Below the pieces are notes generated by a model, which saw only the letters and a list, made by a program, of their open reading frames with translations, did no database searches and was not told the origin of the DNA. Both the position numbers and the translations under genes were made by a program. From positions 625,001-689,000 of the forward strand of contig NC_133907.1 of the NCBI RefSeq assembly GCF_964199755.1: a stretch of 64,000 nucleotides of DNA. Direction: 5' to 3'. The stretch comes from Larus michahellis. Taxonomy: Eukaryota; Chordata; Aves; Charadriiformes; Laridae. Below are positions 12,201 to 22,867 of this stretch, piece after piece; position 1 is the stretch's first letter, and every line of letters starts with the position of its first letter.

Positions 12201-15200
12201 TTACACATGTGAGCTAACGCACACTTTACAGGAATCATCCTCCTTTAAGAGTTAACATCTAACATTAAGAGTTAACATCTCAGCATAAAGGAAGTTATTA
12301 ACATACTCGTTAATTTAGCTTTCTCTGAGGAACTGACAATTTCAACGGCCATTACAAACCATGTTTCTGCTGTGAAAAATCAGGTGCTTTGGACTGTACG
12401 TTTCCTTTTAGCTCCCACTTTCTGGGATAAATTGCTGTAATTCTTATATTTGCAAAAAAAGGATGGGGCTCCCATGCACCTTTCTACTCAACTGTTCTGC
12501 CTGCAGCACCAGGAGTTTAATGGTCACACAAGTGTTGTCAGATTAACAGTACTCATCTTTCTATTTTTATTTTTCCAAAGTTATTGAAGCTCTCTATCTT
12601 CACAAAAATAAGCTTTATTCCTAGAAACATTTGCCTTTGTAATAGAATGCTAAATGAGAACTACAGAAGACACCATTCAAGGATTTTCCTACAAATTTTC
12701 AAACTCCTAAAAGGCATCTGGTGCTCATATGTCACTCTGGAAAACTGCCCAAGCAATACCCAACGCCCAAACAAGGAAGAGGAAAATCTAGAGGGTAAAA
12801 CTATTTTACAGGTCAAGTGTCAGATATCCATGCTGAAATGTAATTACACACCAGCACTTTTCTGTGGAGTCAACTGATTTCTTGAAAGTGAACAGGGAAT
12901 GTTTTTTTTAAAATCAGGCCATCGTTCCTACTTTTACAACAGTACTGTGAAACCTTCTAGAGCAAACGCAAAGAAACTGCTGGGGAAGATAACGATCTTA
13001 ACAAGAATTAAAACAAAGCTCCCAAGAAGCAACTGCATTTTAAAGTTATTTGTCTACCATTTTGACAATCATTTAGCATTCTGAAGTATAAAGATCGTCT
13101 CTTTAAACTTGTTTTTTTTCAAAAGGTTAGAATAAATTTAAAGATTTGTTGTGTTAAACTAAAAAAATCAAGGATGCTGATGAATAAACACAAAAGGTTT
13201 GATTGCCTATTTTACTTAACGTCAGCACTATTCCTGGACCTCATCTTAATTATGGTTGTAAATGAAAAGGAGTGGCAGTTCTTGTTAATACTCAAATCAA
13301 GTACTCAATACATCATCAATCATCTATAGGAAAAAGCCCCTCATCATTTTTTGAAAATAATTTCTACGGAGTTTGAAGATCTGATACTTTACATTTTTAA
13401 GCATACGATAACATTCTTGTTCCTGATTCCTGCGTTGTACAGCTCAATTCTCAAGAAGAACAACTTCAAAAAACTTTACTCAAGCACGTCATTGATGCAA
13501 AAACCCAGATTTCTTCACACAAGAGGTACAGGACCTACAGAAAGCTTACCCAAAGTACCTCTACACTTAGCCAAAGGCATTAATAGATAGTACTTAGGAC
13601 AACCCTGCTTTCTTCTTGAATTCAGTTAAGATCGCTTTTAACCTCTCAGTACGGTGCATCAAGTCCTGACCCTGCTCAAATTATTTAAGAATCCAAATTG
13701 TTTCAATGGCGCTCAACACTAAAAATGACTAAGAAACCTACAGATTCAAGGTGTAACAACTTAGCGCACTTAAGTTTCAACTGTATCACAACAGCGGTTC
13801 CTCAATTCGCAACAGAGCGGCTAACAAACAGAGAAGGAATAAACCAAACTGAAATAGTAATGGTATAGCAAGTTTAAGATCAATGATTAATGTAAAGCTG
13901 TCAGGACACTAAGAATGCAAGTACAATTTTTATTTTCTGGGGTTTATGCTCATGAAAATCTCGCACAGAGTTGTTACATTCTAAAAGAGCTTTAGGAGCA
14001 GCACTGCTAAAAGACAGATAACAAAAGCTATTAAAAAAGAAGAAAAAAAGTAAATATGTAAGATTTCTTCCAAATTCACTTACATTCACAGCTTCCACCT
14101 TGTACTCATCATCACTGTCAGGAGCAGAGAGGTCCAACAGAATGGGACACACCTTATTTTCGATGTCACTCTGAGCAATAAGGTCTTGTTCTAGCAGTAT
14201 AAGCAGTGCTTCTTGACCTGCCTTTCTAACCTATTAATATGAAGAAAGAAAACAAAAAAGTACATCAAAAAGTATAGCATAAAAGTATAGCAAAAACATT
14301 TACTGATATGAGAACCACAAAAGGCATGTCTTTAATGAGCACACTGGTACAAGTTATAAAAAGAAGAAAAAAGTTTTAACATCGTAAGGAATTAGTAATA
14401 AATACTGAAGTTTCATATAATCATTAGATGGTGTTTCATCAAATTCTGAGGAGAAGCCAAAAGATGAAGACAGGACTTGTAAGTCATGACTCCCATAACA
14501 GATGGTGTCAATATGCTGCTAGGCAAATCCTGTAAGTTACTCATTATCTGCTAAGGAAAGTATAAAAAAAAAAAAAAAAAAAAAATCAACTTTCTGACCT
14601 CCCTAGCAAAGCGTGCTGAAACCCAATGAACACAAAGCACTAGATAGGTATCCATCAGCATGGAATTTCCTATTATCTCTTCCTCAAGCCTTAAATTCAC
14701 TGAACCACACAGAATTTTCCAACAATTCAACCCATGTGGTCTCTTTTTCCTACCTGATTGTTAACATCTGTGAGGTATCTCACTACTATGGGCATAAGGT
14801 ACTCAAAAAACGCTGTTGGGAATTTTGGTCGACTTTCTTGCAGAAAAATGGCAATAGGAGGTATTTGTTCCATCAGCTCTGTACGTACAGTTGGTTCTGG
14901 TAATAAAAATAAAGTCAAAACTACATCAGTAAATATGAAATTAAGATCAAGTACCTTAAAAAAAAGAGTAGCATTTTTTTTTGTTTGGTGTTTTCACAAC
15001 AGAGGAAAATGAAAATACTCAAAACATAAGAACTATCATCACTGAGACTGCCTGTTCTTAAAGGAAAGCTGAACAAAACACAACAGCCTTGCATACATCA
15101 CAGCCCATAGATTTGCGATCAGTTCCCTAATAAATCAGATAAAATAAGAGCACTAACTAGAAAACCCAATCACCATGAACGTATGCACGTGAAGTATTAA

Positions 15201-18200
15201 AATGCACAACTGTTCTGTGCTGTGCACAAGTTCAGATGTAATGAATTCCTTGAAAAAAGTATTACTTCAGGCCCTATACAAGTAAGAGCCTTTCATTTAT
15301 ACACCTACCATACAAAATACTTCAAAAACAGAGGGAAAAAATAAAGTAATCTCATTTTCACTGACAGATATTGCTGTTAGATGATTTAGTTTCTTTAATT
15401 CACTCATTGCCTTCTCAAAATTGAGTTATTACCTTCTACATTGCAGCTTATGTAAAATAACTTACAAAAATAAAAAAAAATCTCAAACCAACAACAAAAC
15501 AAAAACATGAAAAGAACAACTTTCAAACCTGCATCTTCAGAGAGCCTGACCACTATTTCCATTACAGTCAGGAAGTCTTCTTCATTATTACTGAAATCTC
15601 GGAAGACATCCAAAAGACCTCTGGCAATAATTTGCCTGTGGAATGAACATATTAATGGCCTTAATATCTTGCCAACAACATGCAGATGGGATGCAAATGT
15701 AAATGGGCACCTTAAAAACAACTGAGCTCTTCTCTGAAGAGTCAGACATACCAGTTATACAGTTTCTCCACATCCCCAAAAAGCATAAAGATGGGAGTTG
15801 AAAAACATTATTCAGATGACCAAGAATGAAAACCTCTTTTTACAGAAATGTTATATAAAAGTTATTCAAAGAGGAGTAGTATTAGGCATTCGCTTAGGAC
15901 AATAATAACGAAAGTAGTGACACCTTAACATCCACACTGCTATCAGACCCAGTTATCATCAACTGTAGCTGTTGTATCCTTACCTGTTAAATATGTTATC
16001 GCTGAAGGCATATTTTTCTAGACGAGCCAGTGGAGTTAAGTTATCCTGCCCAGGAATATCCAAGAACGCAGTTATCCTCATGCTATCACAGTCTGGTCCA
16101 TAATCTTCAAACCCAACTTGAAAGACAAGAAGAGTAACACAAAAAAAAAGAAAAAAAAATAATCCAAGAGTCAGCAATAGATGTTACAGTGTAAAATACG
16201 CTATACAATAACTCTTTTTCTTTTTAGAGCTATTCTTTAAAGTAGAAGTACTATACAGTGATCTGTACATCACTGGAAATAGCTTACCAAAAAATCTTAA
16301 GTGATACCTAATGAAGTCAAGAGCAACACTTGCACATAGACCTGTAAATTCAAGCTTTGAAATTTAATTAATTTCAACTGCCATAACTTGGCTTTTAACA
16401 CATTTTACTCCGCAATGTGAGTGGGTTAACCACATGCACTGTGAGTTAAGAGGGCTCACCTGATAAAATTGCATGCCACAAACTGACAGACACATTCAAA
16501 AGGAAAATAAGTCCCTCTAAAAGAAACTGAAATTTTAACAATGACAGAAAATCCCAAATTATATTGCTTTAAAACAGCAAATTCTTGGGTCTCTTTCAAA
16601 GTTACCAAGGTACATTTTTCTCACTGTAGTTACTGGGCCCCATAGATCTAAATTGGCCTGGTAGCTTTGGGGAAAACTTCAACTTTACCTTACTTGTGAA
16701 CATAGTGGGAGTTTTCTAGTGCAGACCTATCAACTACAGACTTTCCCATGCAAACCTAGTCTTTTCTAAATCTTTTTTGTATTTGAATCTTGAGACTTTT
16801 AACCAAATATTACCATACCAACTGTTAAAATTTGTCCCACCTAGTCTTACAGTCACCTAATCCAGTAACACGCACTTGATTACAGACTACAGGCAAAAAG
16901 TAAGACTGTGAAGAGACGAGGGAATAGGATAACTTCCCTGCCAAATTTTTTGTAGTCCTTCACCCTTAAAACAAAGACAGTAAAATAACCTGCCTACAAC
17001 AAATTCTCTAATTTCAGCAATGGATACAGGAACATATACAGCAACCAAATCTACAGAGAGAGGTGCACTAGAGTAGCTGATATTCCTGCTCTGGGTTTAC
17101 AACTTTCCCAACCAAGCACTCCTAGAATTACGGACACTTTGTTCATATAAGTAATATAGCAACTGCGATCATACTTAAGTATGTGCAAACTGAGCCAAAA
17201 CTGCTTCTCATATGCAAGTAGTAGTTTCTGAAACCAGCATATGGGCTGAGAGTGACAACTACTGAAAACAAGACAGTTTCTGACTTGGCAGGACCCAGTA
17301 TTAGGTATTTAAATCGGTAAAGAGAGCACAAACCTGGTAATAACTTGAAAGGCTACATGTGAAACTGTGCCTACGAGACTATAATCTAAGCACTCTAGGT
17401 CATGTTTACCAGCAGAGAGCTCCTGTCTCCAGGCAGCAGAACTTACATATTAAAAAGTGGCAGAGCTTTGGCTAAATAACTAAAAGCAAACCAGGACTAA
17501 TTTCATTTATAGCACCAGTTCCCCCTGTTTGTAAAATGGGAAGAACAGGAATACCCTCTGACACACTTTGAAGATTAAGAAATGTGTATGTAAAGTACTA
17601 TATAATCCCTAATTTCAGCATTTTCATTTAATAATAAAAAAAAAAATTACAGTCCTTCCCAATATGTCATCCCAATCAGCACCAAGCTTTTGCACGTCTT
17701 AAAGGAAAGTCTGTGTTATTTCATAACGCACTCTGAATCTGCCAGTGGCTTAAATTATGTATATGTGTAATTCCAAGATCTCTGATACAACGGTTTCTTC
17801 AGGACTGAAATGGCTGTACATTAATCAGGATAATTAAACTTCAGTTTTACCCTCACTCTTACTTTACTGGTTTTATATTACACTCTCCCCCAAAGAGCCC
17901 CTTAATCTGAGATCTGGCACAATGAACTTTGGCTCTAAACTACATTAACACCAGTTATAAAATCACTTTTTATATAAAAAAAAATCCTCCATTATTGAGA
18001 GGTACCAAACCTCAGCTTTTTCTTTCTACAGAAAATTTCCTATTTCATATAAAACTCTGCTTTTCAAATATTTAACAGAAGCAAAAACCGTCTCAGATAT
18101 ACAGCTCATTTAAAGAAATCATCTGAACATACTTGGAACAAAACGTTATACCTTTATACCTGGGTCTTCAAGTGGGAAAAAAAAAAAAGCAAGCAGACTG

Positions 18201-21200
18201 GTTTAAGAAAGCACACAGTCTACAGGGAACCCAGCTGAATTAAAAGAGTAGAGCAATTCTGAATTCTTCAATCCTTGCAGACAATATGCTCTAACCAACA
18301 AGTTCAACAGGATTCAAACAGAAGAAAGCTGTGGGATTAGACTGTTCGCATTTCAAATGTATACAGATAGTACAAGTGAACCTACAGCTACACCATCAGA
18401 AACACAGGCTAGTTATTCATAGTTTTTTATAATGACTACGTATTGTACTGACACCCCTATTTCCATTCAACCGACCATTATTATTTCTAGTGGCTGCTCT
18501 TTATATATTTTTGAGTCCTGTCAGGTTCAAAACATTTACCTGCCCCAGTGTATACAATTTCCATTGCACAGATCTGTCTCGGACTGATCTGTCCCCAAGC
18601 TCTAGGGCTAGCTTTCCCACCGAGCACAGTATCTGAAGAGGCAGCAGACAGAATTTGCTGCTTCAAAAGAAACCCACTGTATCACTGACAGCTCACAGGG
18701 AGTTATAGACCATATGGAGGATTGCAGATTTCCTTTCTGAGGTTGCAACAAGCTCTCCATATCCAAACCCAACTCTGACCATCCTTATATCTATGCAATT
18801 ATGATGTATATATATTTTAAAATCCACACAGATTGGACGCTCTTTCACTAACTAATTTTTGAGGCTAGTCACCTGTTATACAAAGAAAGATTTATTAGGG
18901 TATACATACTGTCATTAACTTTATCTAATGCCCACTTATGCTTGAATTAAGAAACAATTTAAAAGTGAAGGTTCTCATCAGTTCACTTCAAACATTTCAG
19001 AATTCCTACCAATTCAAATGACAATGAAGTAAATCTCAATTCTAAGTTTCACTACAACACTACACCCAGGACGAATTTTGTATACATGATGAACATGCTT
19101 AATTTTACTACTTGGAGTAGTTCTAGTATTCACTTAAATTAGCTAAGCACACACCAGTGCTTCTAGGACCAGAGGGAAAACAGAACAAACTGCTCATGCT
19201 CAGGATCAAGACAGTTAAATACCTGAAATTTTTTCCACACTCAGTACACTTAAGTAAGGAATAGTCCAGTTTATCTTCCCTCTAGAAGTTTAAGTTTCTT
19301 TTTCCGTAAAGTAAGAAGCCATAGGTACTTAAAAGTTTCAAAATACACCAGAGTACTAGAAAATAAATTACAGAAAAAATTATGAACTACTATTTCTTAA
19401 CCGAACTAGTGTTCTTTCATAGGTGAATCAAACATTCAGTATTTTTCCCCTCTAACAACATCAAACAAGCAAGCTTGAAATCTGTCCACCTATAAACAAG
19501 AATAAATGGGACAGTATTCACAGCTGAACTTGAGTTCACCAAGCCTTAGTTTGGCCTAGGCTCAAAACCTGCTTACAGCCTACAAGAAAACCTCAGCGTC
19601 ACAGGATTTAACTATGCAATTCACCAGCCCTGGCTGGTATCACCATCCACTTTTACCAACACAAAACAGTAAATACTAGTGCAGAGCGCAATGATTTTAT
19701 GAGCTCGAGCAGGCCACTTTCTCTCCTGCTGTTTTTAGAAGGAAAAGCAATTTTAAAAATACATTGTCTTTATTGTACAAAGGGCATAATTAAGCTAATT
19801 ATTTTTCCAGATAATGCAATATCTTGCCTTACAAAAAACAAGTTTCAAATTCCACTTGTTGAATTTAGGTAGATTTTACTATAGCTTTTCCCCAAATTTA
19901 AAGTAATCCCCCAGTCTCTCTGTTTCAATGTTTCAATGAAATTGATCTTCAATGTGCATAACGCTATTTTGCCAATTTAGTTAAGTAAGTAAAAATTCAG
20001 TGCCAGGGATTTATTCCACTGAGATTTTCCTAAAATTCACCATTAACTCTTTGCTAGACCACAACGATATCTCAGTCTAGATCGGTTGTCTGAACTCTGC
20101 TGTAACACAAATGGAAGACAGCTTTCAATGCAATAATTCTAACTGCATCATCAAATTACTGAACTTAATCAAAGAATACTTTTCTATCATAAAGTAAGAT
20201 TTCAATGCACTAAAATTCACATCCTTTTATTTACATGTTAATCCCAAAAATGGTCATTTCTTTTACACTAATTCCAAGTGACACACATAAAAACCTTATT
20301 AATTACTGCTTAAGGCAAAACTTTATCTGAATATTTGTGTTACCTTCATGACTCAAACTAGTTTTGCATAGAAGCATCAAACTTCTTAATTGACTTACCA
20401 GACAAATCCGTTACTCAGAGTCTCAGCAGAACAGCCAAAGACTGAACACTAATGGAGCAGGAACACCCAACTCCTAGTGATGGTCAGCCCTGGTTCAGGG
20501 CCAAGACCATAACAGAACACTATGGGCAGTTTGCATTCATTTTCACTACTTGCACTTCAAACTGAACTCAAATGACATGCTAGTTTGGGGTTTTTTTTCT
20601 TACTACAGAGAGGAGAAAATCGGAAAGGGAACCGGGAGCAATTCAGAAAGACCCAATCAATTCAAATAGCTAAATATTTGTTACCACTACCAAGGGTTTT
20701 GTTTGTGGGTTTTTTTTCGTTTTGGTTTTGGGGTTTTATTGTTGGTTTTTTTTTTTTTTTTTTTTTTAATTTGGGAAGATAAAGAAAGATATTTTCAGTT
20801 CTTAAACAAGGTATTACAGCAACAACTGTTGCAGCTCTTCCACTACAGGAACTCACTGCCAAACAGTCCATAAATCAGCATAAGCACACTGAAACATACC
20901 AGTTAATTTCTTCTCACTTAAATCCTGTTCAACACATACGTGCTTTTTGTCATCTAAGGTGATGAAATCTTACAAACTTCTTATATTTACTTCAGTAAGC
21001 AATAACCTTTAGTACCTCTTTTTAAGCAACTTCTTACAGTGTTACCAAAGTTTTAAGTCATTATCTATTACATATGTGTATTTCAAGTACTACCCTCCAC
21101 ACTTATTACATTTTTTTAGATTTCTAGCTTTTCAAATAGATAACTATATTAAGGAAGGAGGATGATTTTTAATTACAGTTTTACATTCATTCGTTGATAC

Positions 21201-22634
21201 TCACACAGTTACAATTTATTTGTATAAGAGAAATGCTAAAGATATTTTGCAATACACAAAAATACAAACATAAACCAAATCAAGAACTCTTACATACACA
21301 ATTAATTTCACCATTTATACATCACTTACATCGCAAAAGATCCCAAACTTTTCTTTCTAAAATTTACTCAAAATACAACCGACACACCAACTTTGGTTAC
21401 TACCTGCTAGTGAAATGCAGAAACCTCGAAGACTAAGAGCAAGGACACCCGAGAGCAGCAGCCAGCAAAAACCCATGGAACAGCCTCCTGCCCACCGAGG
21501 CCCTGTTCCTGCACGTCCCTCCAATGGAATACTTCAGATCTCACTCGTGAGCCAACCTTTCCCCTGCTGTTCCTGAAGACCACCTTCTTCCCAAACTAAC
21601 TTATTTATGCTAGATGCGGGGGGAATCCATCTGTTACCTATTTTCAAGTATTATTAAACAATAATGGTTTTGTGTTAAACAGAGTCCTCACAAGAAACAA
21701 ATTCAATTCTCATTTTTTAATAGAAAAGTCAATCCAGCACCCAAAGTGCCAATTAAAACACCCCACACGTGCAACCGCTTTCTAAAGCGGTACAAGTTCC
21801 TCTAATTATCGGTCAGGGATTTATCCGCTCGAGCAACAGCTCTGACCCTGCCGGCGCTCAGCTCTAGCCCTGTAACTCGCCTAGGGCTACTACGGATGGA
21901 GCCGGAGCTGCGGCCCGCTCCAGGACCCCCGACAGGGGCTGCCCCCGAGTCCCTGGCCGCGGCCGGCAGGAGCACGGCAACGATGCTGCCCTTCTCCTCG
22001 TCCCGCCGGGCAGGCACCGGCCTCCCCGCTCCGAGCGGCGCCGCCGGAGACCCCCACCTGTCCTGGGCCCGTTTCCACCTGCGCCGCCGGCCCGGCCCAC
22101 CCTTCCCCCTGAGAGGCGCGGCGGGCCCTGCTCGCACCGCGCCCGCCCGCGGCGGCCGGGGGCTCTCGGGAGGCCGCTCTCCAGCCGCCGCCCCAGGCCG
22201 CCCTTCCTCGGCGGGACGGCGGCCGCCCCCTGAGCCCCGCGTCAGGCGCCGGCTTGTGAGGGCCTGCTCCGGCTCAGCGCCGCGCTCCGGCGGACGCACA
22301 AACACGCCCCTAACGCCCTGCGAGCCTTCACCTACCGGCACGAACAGCTTCAAAATCCTCCCTCCACCCTGACCCGGGTACACACGCGGAGGGAACGCGG
22401 GCGACTGAGGGACCCGGGGGGGGAGGGCCTAAGGAGGGAGCAGAGAAATAAAAACCAGTTACTCACAATCATCTAAGTCATCCTGCAAATCCACAAAATA
22501 CAAAGGGATCCCTACAAACAAAAACAGAAGAGAGACACCGGGGGGTTGGTTTGGGAGGGCTCCGGCGAGGACGGCGGCGGTCCCGGGCGAGCCGCCCCGG
22601 CGCCCCCCGCCCGCCGGCCCCACTTACCGGCCAT
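147..22634 (-). CDS. PPP4R1L: PPP4R1L: protein phosphatase 4 regulatory subunit 1-like, HEAT-repeat protein (3' end beyond window)
   Basis: Nineteen exons joined on the minus strand: 22628-22634, 22467-22511, 15984-16116, 15529-15635, 14754-14896, 14084-14230, 11558-11665, 10345-10410, 9605-9763, 8899-9092, 8105-8541, 5978-6210, 4841-4933, 4168-4353, 3835-3996, 3121-3221, 1884-2004, 1042-1176, 147-288. All junctions are GT-AG and phases match, giving 2719 nt (906 codons plus 1 nt) without a stop. The product aligns throughout, from memory, with PPP4R1 (about 950 aa in human): N-terminal HEAT repeats to about residue 320, a Ser/Glu/Asp-rich linker about 325-625, then C-terminal HEAT repeats. 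In the family this subunit binds the PP4 catalytic subunit PPP4C and selects substrates (HDAC3 and the IKK complex are reported for PPP4R1). Family membership is certain. The PPP4R1L rather than PPP4R1 assignment is inferred from the RAB22A/VAPB neighbours. The last ~45 residues should lie left of position 1. Confidence 0.93.
1042..1176 (-). CDS. PPP4R1L: PPP4R1L exon 18
   Basis: Forty-five codons (815-859), VVAILQKFYANNASALGLNF, INELVVRFRHCSKWVGRQAF, AFICQ. The upstream intron carries a C17 run (coding strand) about 23-39 bases before the acceptor TTCACAG. Donor GTTGGG. Confidence 0.94.
1199..1215. repeat. Homopolymer G17 (C17 on the coding strand of PPP4R1L)
   Basis: Seventeen consecutive G on the plus strand, located 23-39 bases upstream of the exon 18 acceptor of PPP4R1L. 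Confidence 0.95.
1884..2004 (-). CDS. PPP4R1L: PPP4R1L exon 17
   Basis: Residues about 774-814, QLILILELYNPNDVYDYLRH then IALTLCSDKVSEVRWISFKL. HEAT repeat matching PPP4R1. Acceptor GTTACAG, donor GTAGGG. Confidence 0.95.
2651..2675 (+). mobile_element. Possible CR1 LINE 3' tail remnant
   Basis: CTATCTATGATTCTATGAT resembles the ATTCTATG octamer repeats that end avian/reptilian CR1 elements. No CR1 body can be recognised beside it, so this is a weak call. Confidence 0.3.
3121..3221 (-). CDS. PPP4R1L: PPP4R1L exon 16
   Basis: Residues 741-773, LLHADKRREYLYQLQEFVVT then DNSRNWRFRYELA. Acceptor CCGTTAG, donor GTACGT; ends in phase 2 and completes a Glu codon with exon 17. Confidence 0.95.
3835..3996 (-). 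CDS. PPP4R1L: PPP4R1L exon 15
   Basis: Fifty-four codons (687-740) with WKVRRTLAFSIHELAVILGD, LVPIFNGFLKDLDEVRIGVL, KHLYDFLK. One of the most conserved stretches of the family; C-terminal HEAT repeats. Acceptor TTTGCAG, donor GTAGGA. Confidence 0.96.
4168..4353 (-). CDS. PPP4R1L: PPP4R1L exon 14
   Basis: Sixty-two codons (625-686) with LLDQYLSMTDPARAQTVDTE, AKHCAYSLPGVALTLGRQNW, HCLKDTYETLASDVQ; almost unchanged from PPP4R1. Acceptor CTCTGTAG. The donor is GT followed directly by 14 A, so the usual +5 G is missing. Confidence 0.96.
4841..4933 (-). CDS. PPP4R1L: PPP4R1L exon 13
   Basis: Thirty-one codons (594-624), DSEEQHRGTSVFLKKEQEN and onward, the hydrophilic end of the linker. Phase-compatible with both neighbours, with acceptor TTTTACAG and donor GTGATT. 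No strong homology of its own; supported by frame continuity. Confidence 0.82.
5978..6210 (-). CDS. PPP4R1L: PPP4R1L exon 12
   Basis: Residues about 516-593. Starts AQVQVLSAALRAAQFDS (PPP4R1: AQVEVLSAALRASSLDA), then an acidic, Ser/Thr-rich disordered segment. Acceptor TATACAG, donor GTAAGTA; ends in phase 0. Confidence 0.94.
8105..8541 (-). CDS. PPP4R1L: PPP4R1L exon 11 (linker exon)
   Basis: The largest exon (437 nt, residues about 370-515). Low-complexity, Ser/Glu/Asp-rich and probably disordered. It has two family anchors, FLYWRPPLPDIS and LQEHIDDPDVQ (PPP4R1 has FHFWRTPLPEID and LEPHIDDPDVK). Acceptor TTACCAG, donor GTGAGA; ends in phase 1. Confidence 0.94.
8899..9092 (-). CDS. PPP4R1L: PPP4R1L exon 10
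   Basis: Residues 306-369. Begins VRQAAFQSLGPFISTFANPS, the invariant end of the N-terminal HEAT block in the family, then passes into a Ser/Asn-rich linker. Donor GTAAAA; ends in phase 2. Confidence 0.95.
9605..9763 (-). CDS. PPP4R1L: PPP4R1L exon 9
   Basis: Fifty-three codons (253-305), IPKFFELCSDSVWGMRKACA, ECFMAVSYTT, RRSKLSPLFISLISDTCRW. HEAT-repeat core, strongly family-like. Acceptor TTTTGGCAG, donor GTAAGT; phase 0. Confidence 0.95.
10063..10119. repeat. A19 homopolymer and nearby GT/AT microsatellite
   Basis: A19 at 10063-10081, followed near 10104-10119 by GTGTGTGTATATATAT. Within an intron of PPP4R1L. Confidence 0.9.
10345..10410 (-). CDS. PPP4R1L: PPP4R1L exon 8
   Basis: Twenty-two codons (231-252), ICAANFGDICNAVGQEATER then LL, nearly identical to the PPP4R1 segment. 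Too short for a standard ORF scan; found by joining the flanking HEAT repeats. Acceptor TTTCTTAG, donor GTATGT. Confidence 0.94.
11181..11197. repeat. Homopolymer T17
   Basis: Seventeen T in PPP4R1L intron 7, equivalent to poly-A on the coding strand. Confidence 0.95.
11558..11665 (-). CDS. PPP4R1L: PPP4R1L exon 7
   Basis: Thirty-six codons (195-230), IICKMASMLSRTT and MLLPRFCELCSDGKLFQVRK, a HEAT repeat. Acceptor TTTTTAG, donor GTTGGTG; phase 0 at both ends. Confidence 0.94.
12245..12280. repeat. Two-copy tandem repeat, period 20
   Basis: TTAAGAGTTAACATCT occurs identically at 12245-12260 and 12265-12280 in a PPP4R1L intron. Confidence 0.9.
14084..14230 (-). CDS. PPP4R1L: PPP4R1L exon 6
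   Basis: Forty-nine codons (146-194), VRKAGQEALLILLEQDLI through VCPILLDLSAPDSDDEYKVE. Acceptor ATTAATAG, donor GTAAGTG; phase 0 at both ends. Confidence 0.95.
14268..14293. repeat. Two-copy tandem repeat, period 13
   Basis: AAAAGTATAGCAT is followed directly by AAAAGTATAGCAA, 38 bases from the PPP4R1L exon 6 acceptor. Confidence 0.85.
14564..14585. repeat. Homopolymer A22
   Basis: Twenty-two A in a PPP4R1L intron; no flanking element body recognised. Confidence 0.95.
14754..14896 (-). CDS. PPP4R1L: PPP4R1L exon 5
   Basis: Encodes residues about 98-145 with EPTVRTELMEQIPPIAIF and LMPIVVRYLTDVNNQ, HEAT-repeat helices matching PPP4R1. Acceptor TTACCAG, donor GTAGGA; ends in phase 0. Confidence 0.95.
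15529..15635 (-). CDS. PPP4R1L: PPP4R1L exon 4
   Basis: Encodes residues about 62-97 (QIIARGLLDVFRDFSNNEED, then ...VVRLSEDA), an N-terminal HEAT repeat. This is among the more diverged exons compared with PPP4R1. Acceptor CCACAG, donor GTTTGA; ends in phase 1. Confidence 0.92.
15984..16116 (-). CDS. PPP4R1L: PPP4R1L exon 3
   Basis: Encodes residues about 18-61, including LTPLARLEKYAFSDNIFNR, which corresponds to LTPLGRLDKYAASENIFNR in PPP4R1. Acceptor TTTCAAG, donor GTAAGG; ends two bases into an Arg codon. Confidence 0.93.
16117..22466 (-). other. PPP4R1L: PPP4R1L intron 2
   Basis: A 6.35 kb AT-rich intron. No open frame in it resembles a family exon. It holds T-rich low-complexity tracts near 20584-20598 and 20690-20767. 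Its 5' part (about 21840-22460) is GC-rich and belongs to the shared CpG island. Confidence 0.8.
20690..20767. repeat. G/T low-complexity tract ending in T22
   Basis: A run of GGTTTT/TTTTGGGG-like words followed by T22 (20746-20767). Inside PPP4R1L intron 2. Confidence 0.9.
22467..22511 (-). CDS. PPP4R1L: PPP4R1L exon 2
   Basis: Acceptor TTTGTAG and donor GTGAGT. With exon 1 it encodes MAGIPLYFVDLQDDLDD, the acidic N-terminal lead into the family-typical segment. It ends in phase 1, and the following intron is the longest in the gene (6.35 kb). Confidence 0.88.
22628..22634 (-). CDS. PPP4R1L: PPP4R1L exon 1 (start codon)
   Basis: Only seven coding bases, ATG GCC G, before the donor GTAAGTG. 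The start sits in CCAAGATGGCCG, a Kozak-favourable context that also resembles a YY1/TISU element. It splices in phase 1 across a 116 bp intron to exon 2. Confidence 0.85.
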
Positions 22635-22639
22635 CTTGG
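22629..22639 (-). promoter_or_regulatory. PPP4R1L: YY1/TISU-like element over the PPP4R1L start codon
   Basis: The minus strand reads CAAGATGGCCG-type sequence with the ATG being the gene's start codon. It fits the first nine positions of the TISU consensus SAASATGGCGGC but not the final GGC order. Confidence 0.5.
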
Positions 22640-22855
22640 AATGGACACGGGCGAGGAGGAGGAGGGAGCGGGAGGGCGCAGGGAGGAGCCGCCGGCACTT
22701 CCTGCCCCTGGGTCAATCCCCGCGCAACCGGAACGCCGCCGGGCTGATACACGGGCGCTACTGGGGGCCCGTCGCCCCTCGGCCCCCGCCGTCACCTCCC
22801 GAGCGGGGGAAACCGGGGCGGGCGGGGGCGCGGTCAGGTGACGCCGGCGGCCGCC

Positions 22856-22867
22856 CAAGATGGCGCC
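22856..22867 (+). promoter_or_regulatory. RAB22A: YY1/TISU-like element in the RAB22A leader or promoter
   Basis: CAAGATGGCGCC matches 11 of 12 positions of the TISU consensus SAASATGGCGGC and the YY1 core. It lies 165 bp upstream of the RAB22A ATG. It is either a promoter YY1 site or, if transcribed, an efficient upstream start. Confidence 0.55.

Larger units (their letters stand above)
289..15983 (-). other. PPP4R1L: PPP4R1L introns 3-18 (non-coding between listed exons)
   Basis: The introns range from about 0.4 kb to 3.1 kb and are AT-rich. Apart from homopolymers, short tandem duplications and one possible CR1 tail, listed separately, I see no genes or RNA structures in them. Confidence 0.7.

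Noticed and set aside
21802..22383. 193-codon minus-strand frame in the CpG island
   Set aside because: Low-complexity Arg/Gly/Ala/Pro translation, overlapped by equally long frames on the other strand; no splice or homology support.
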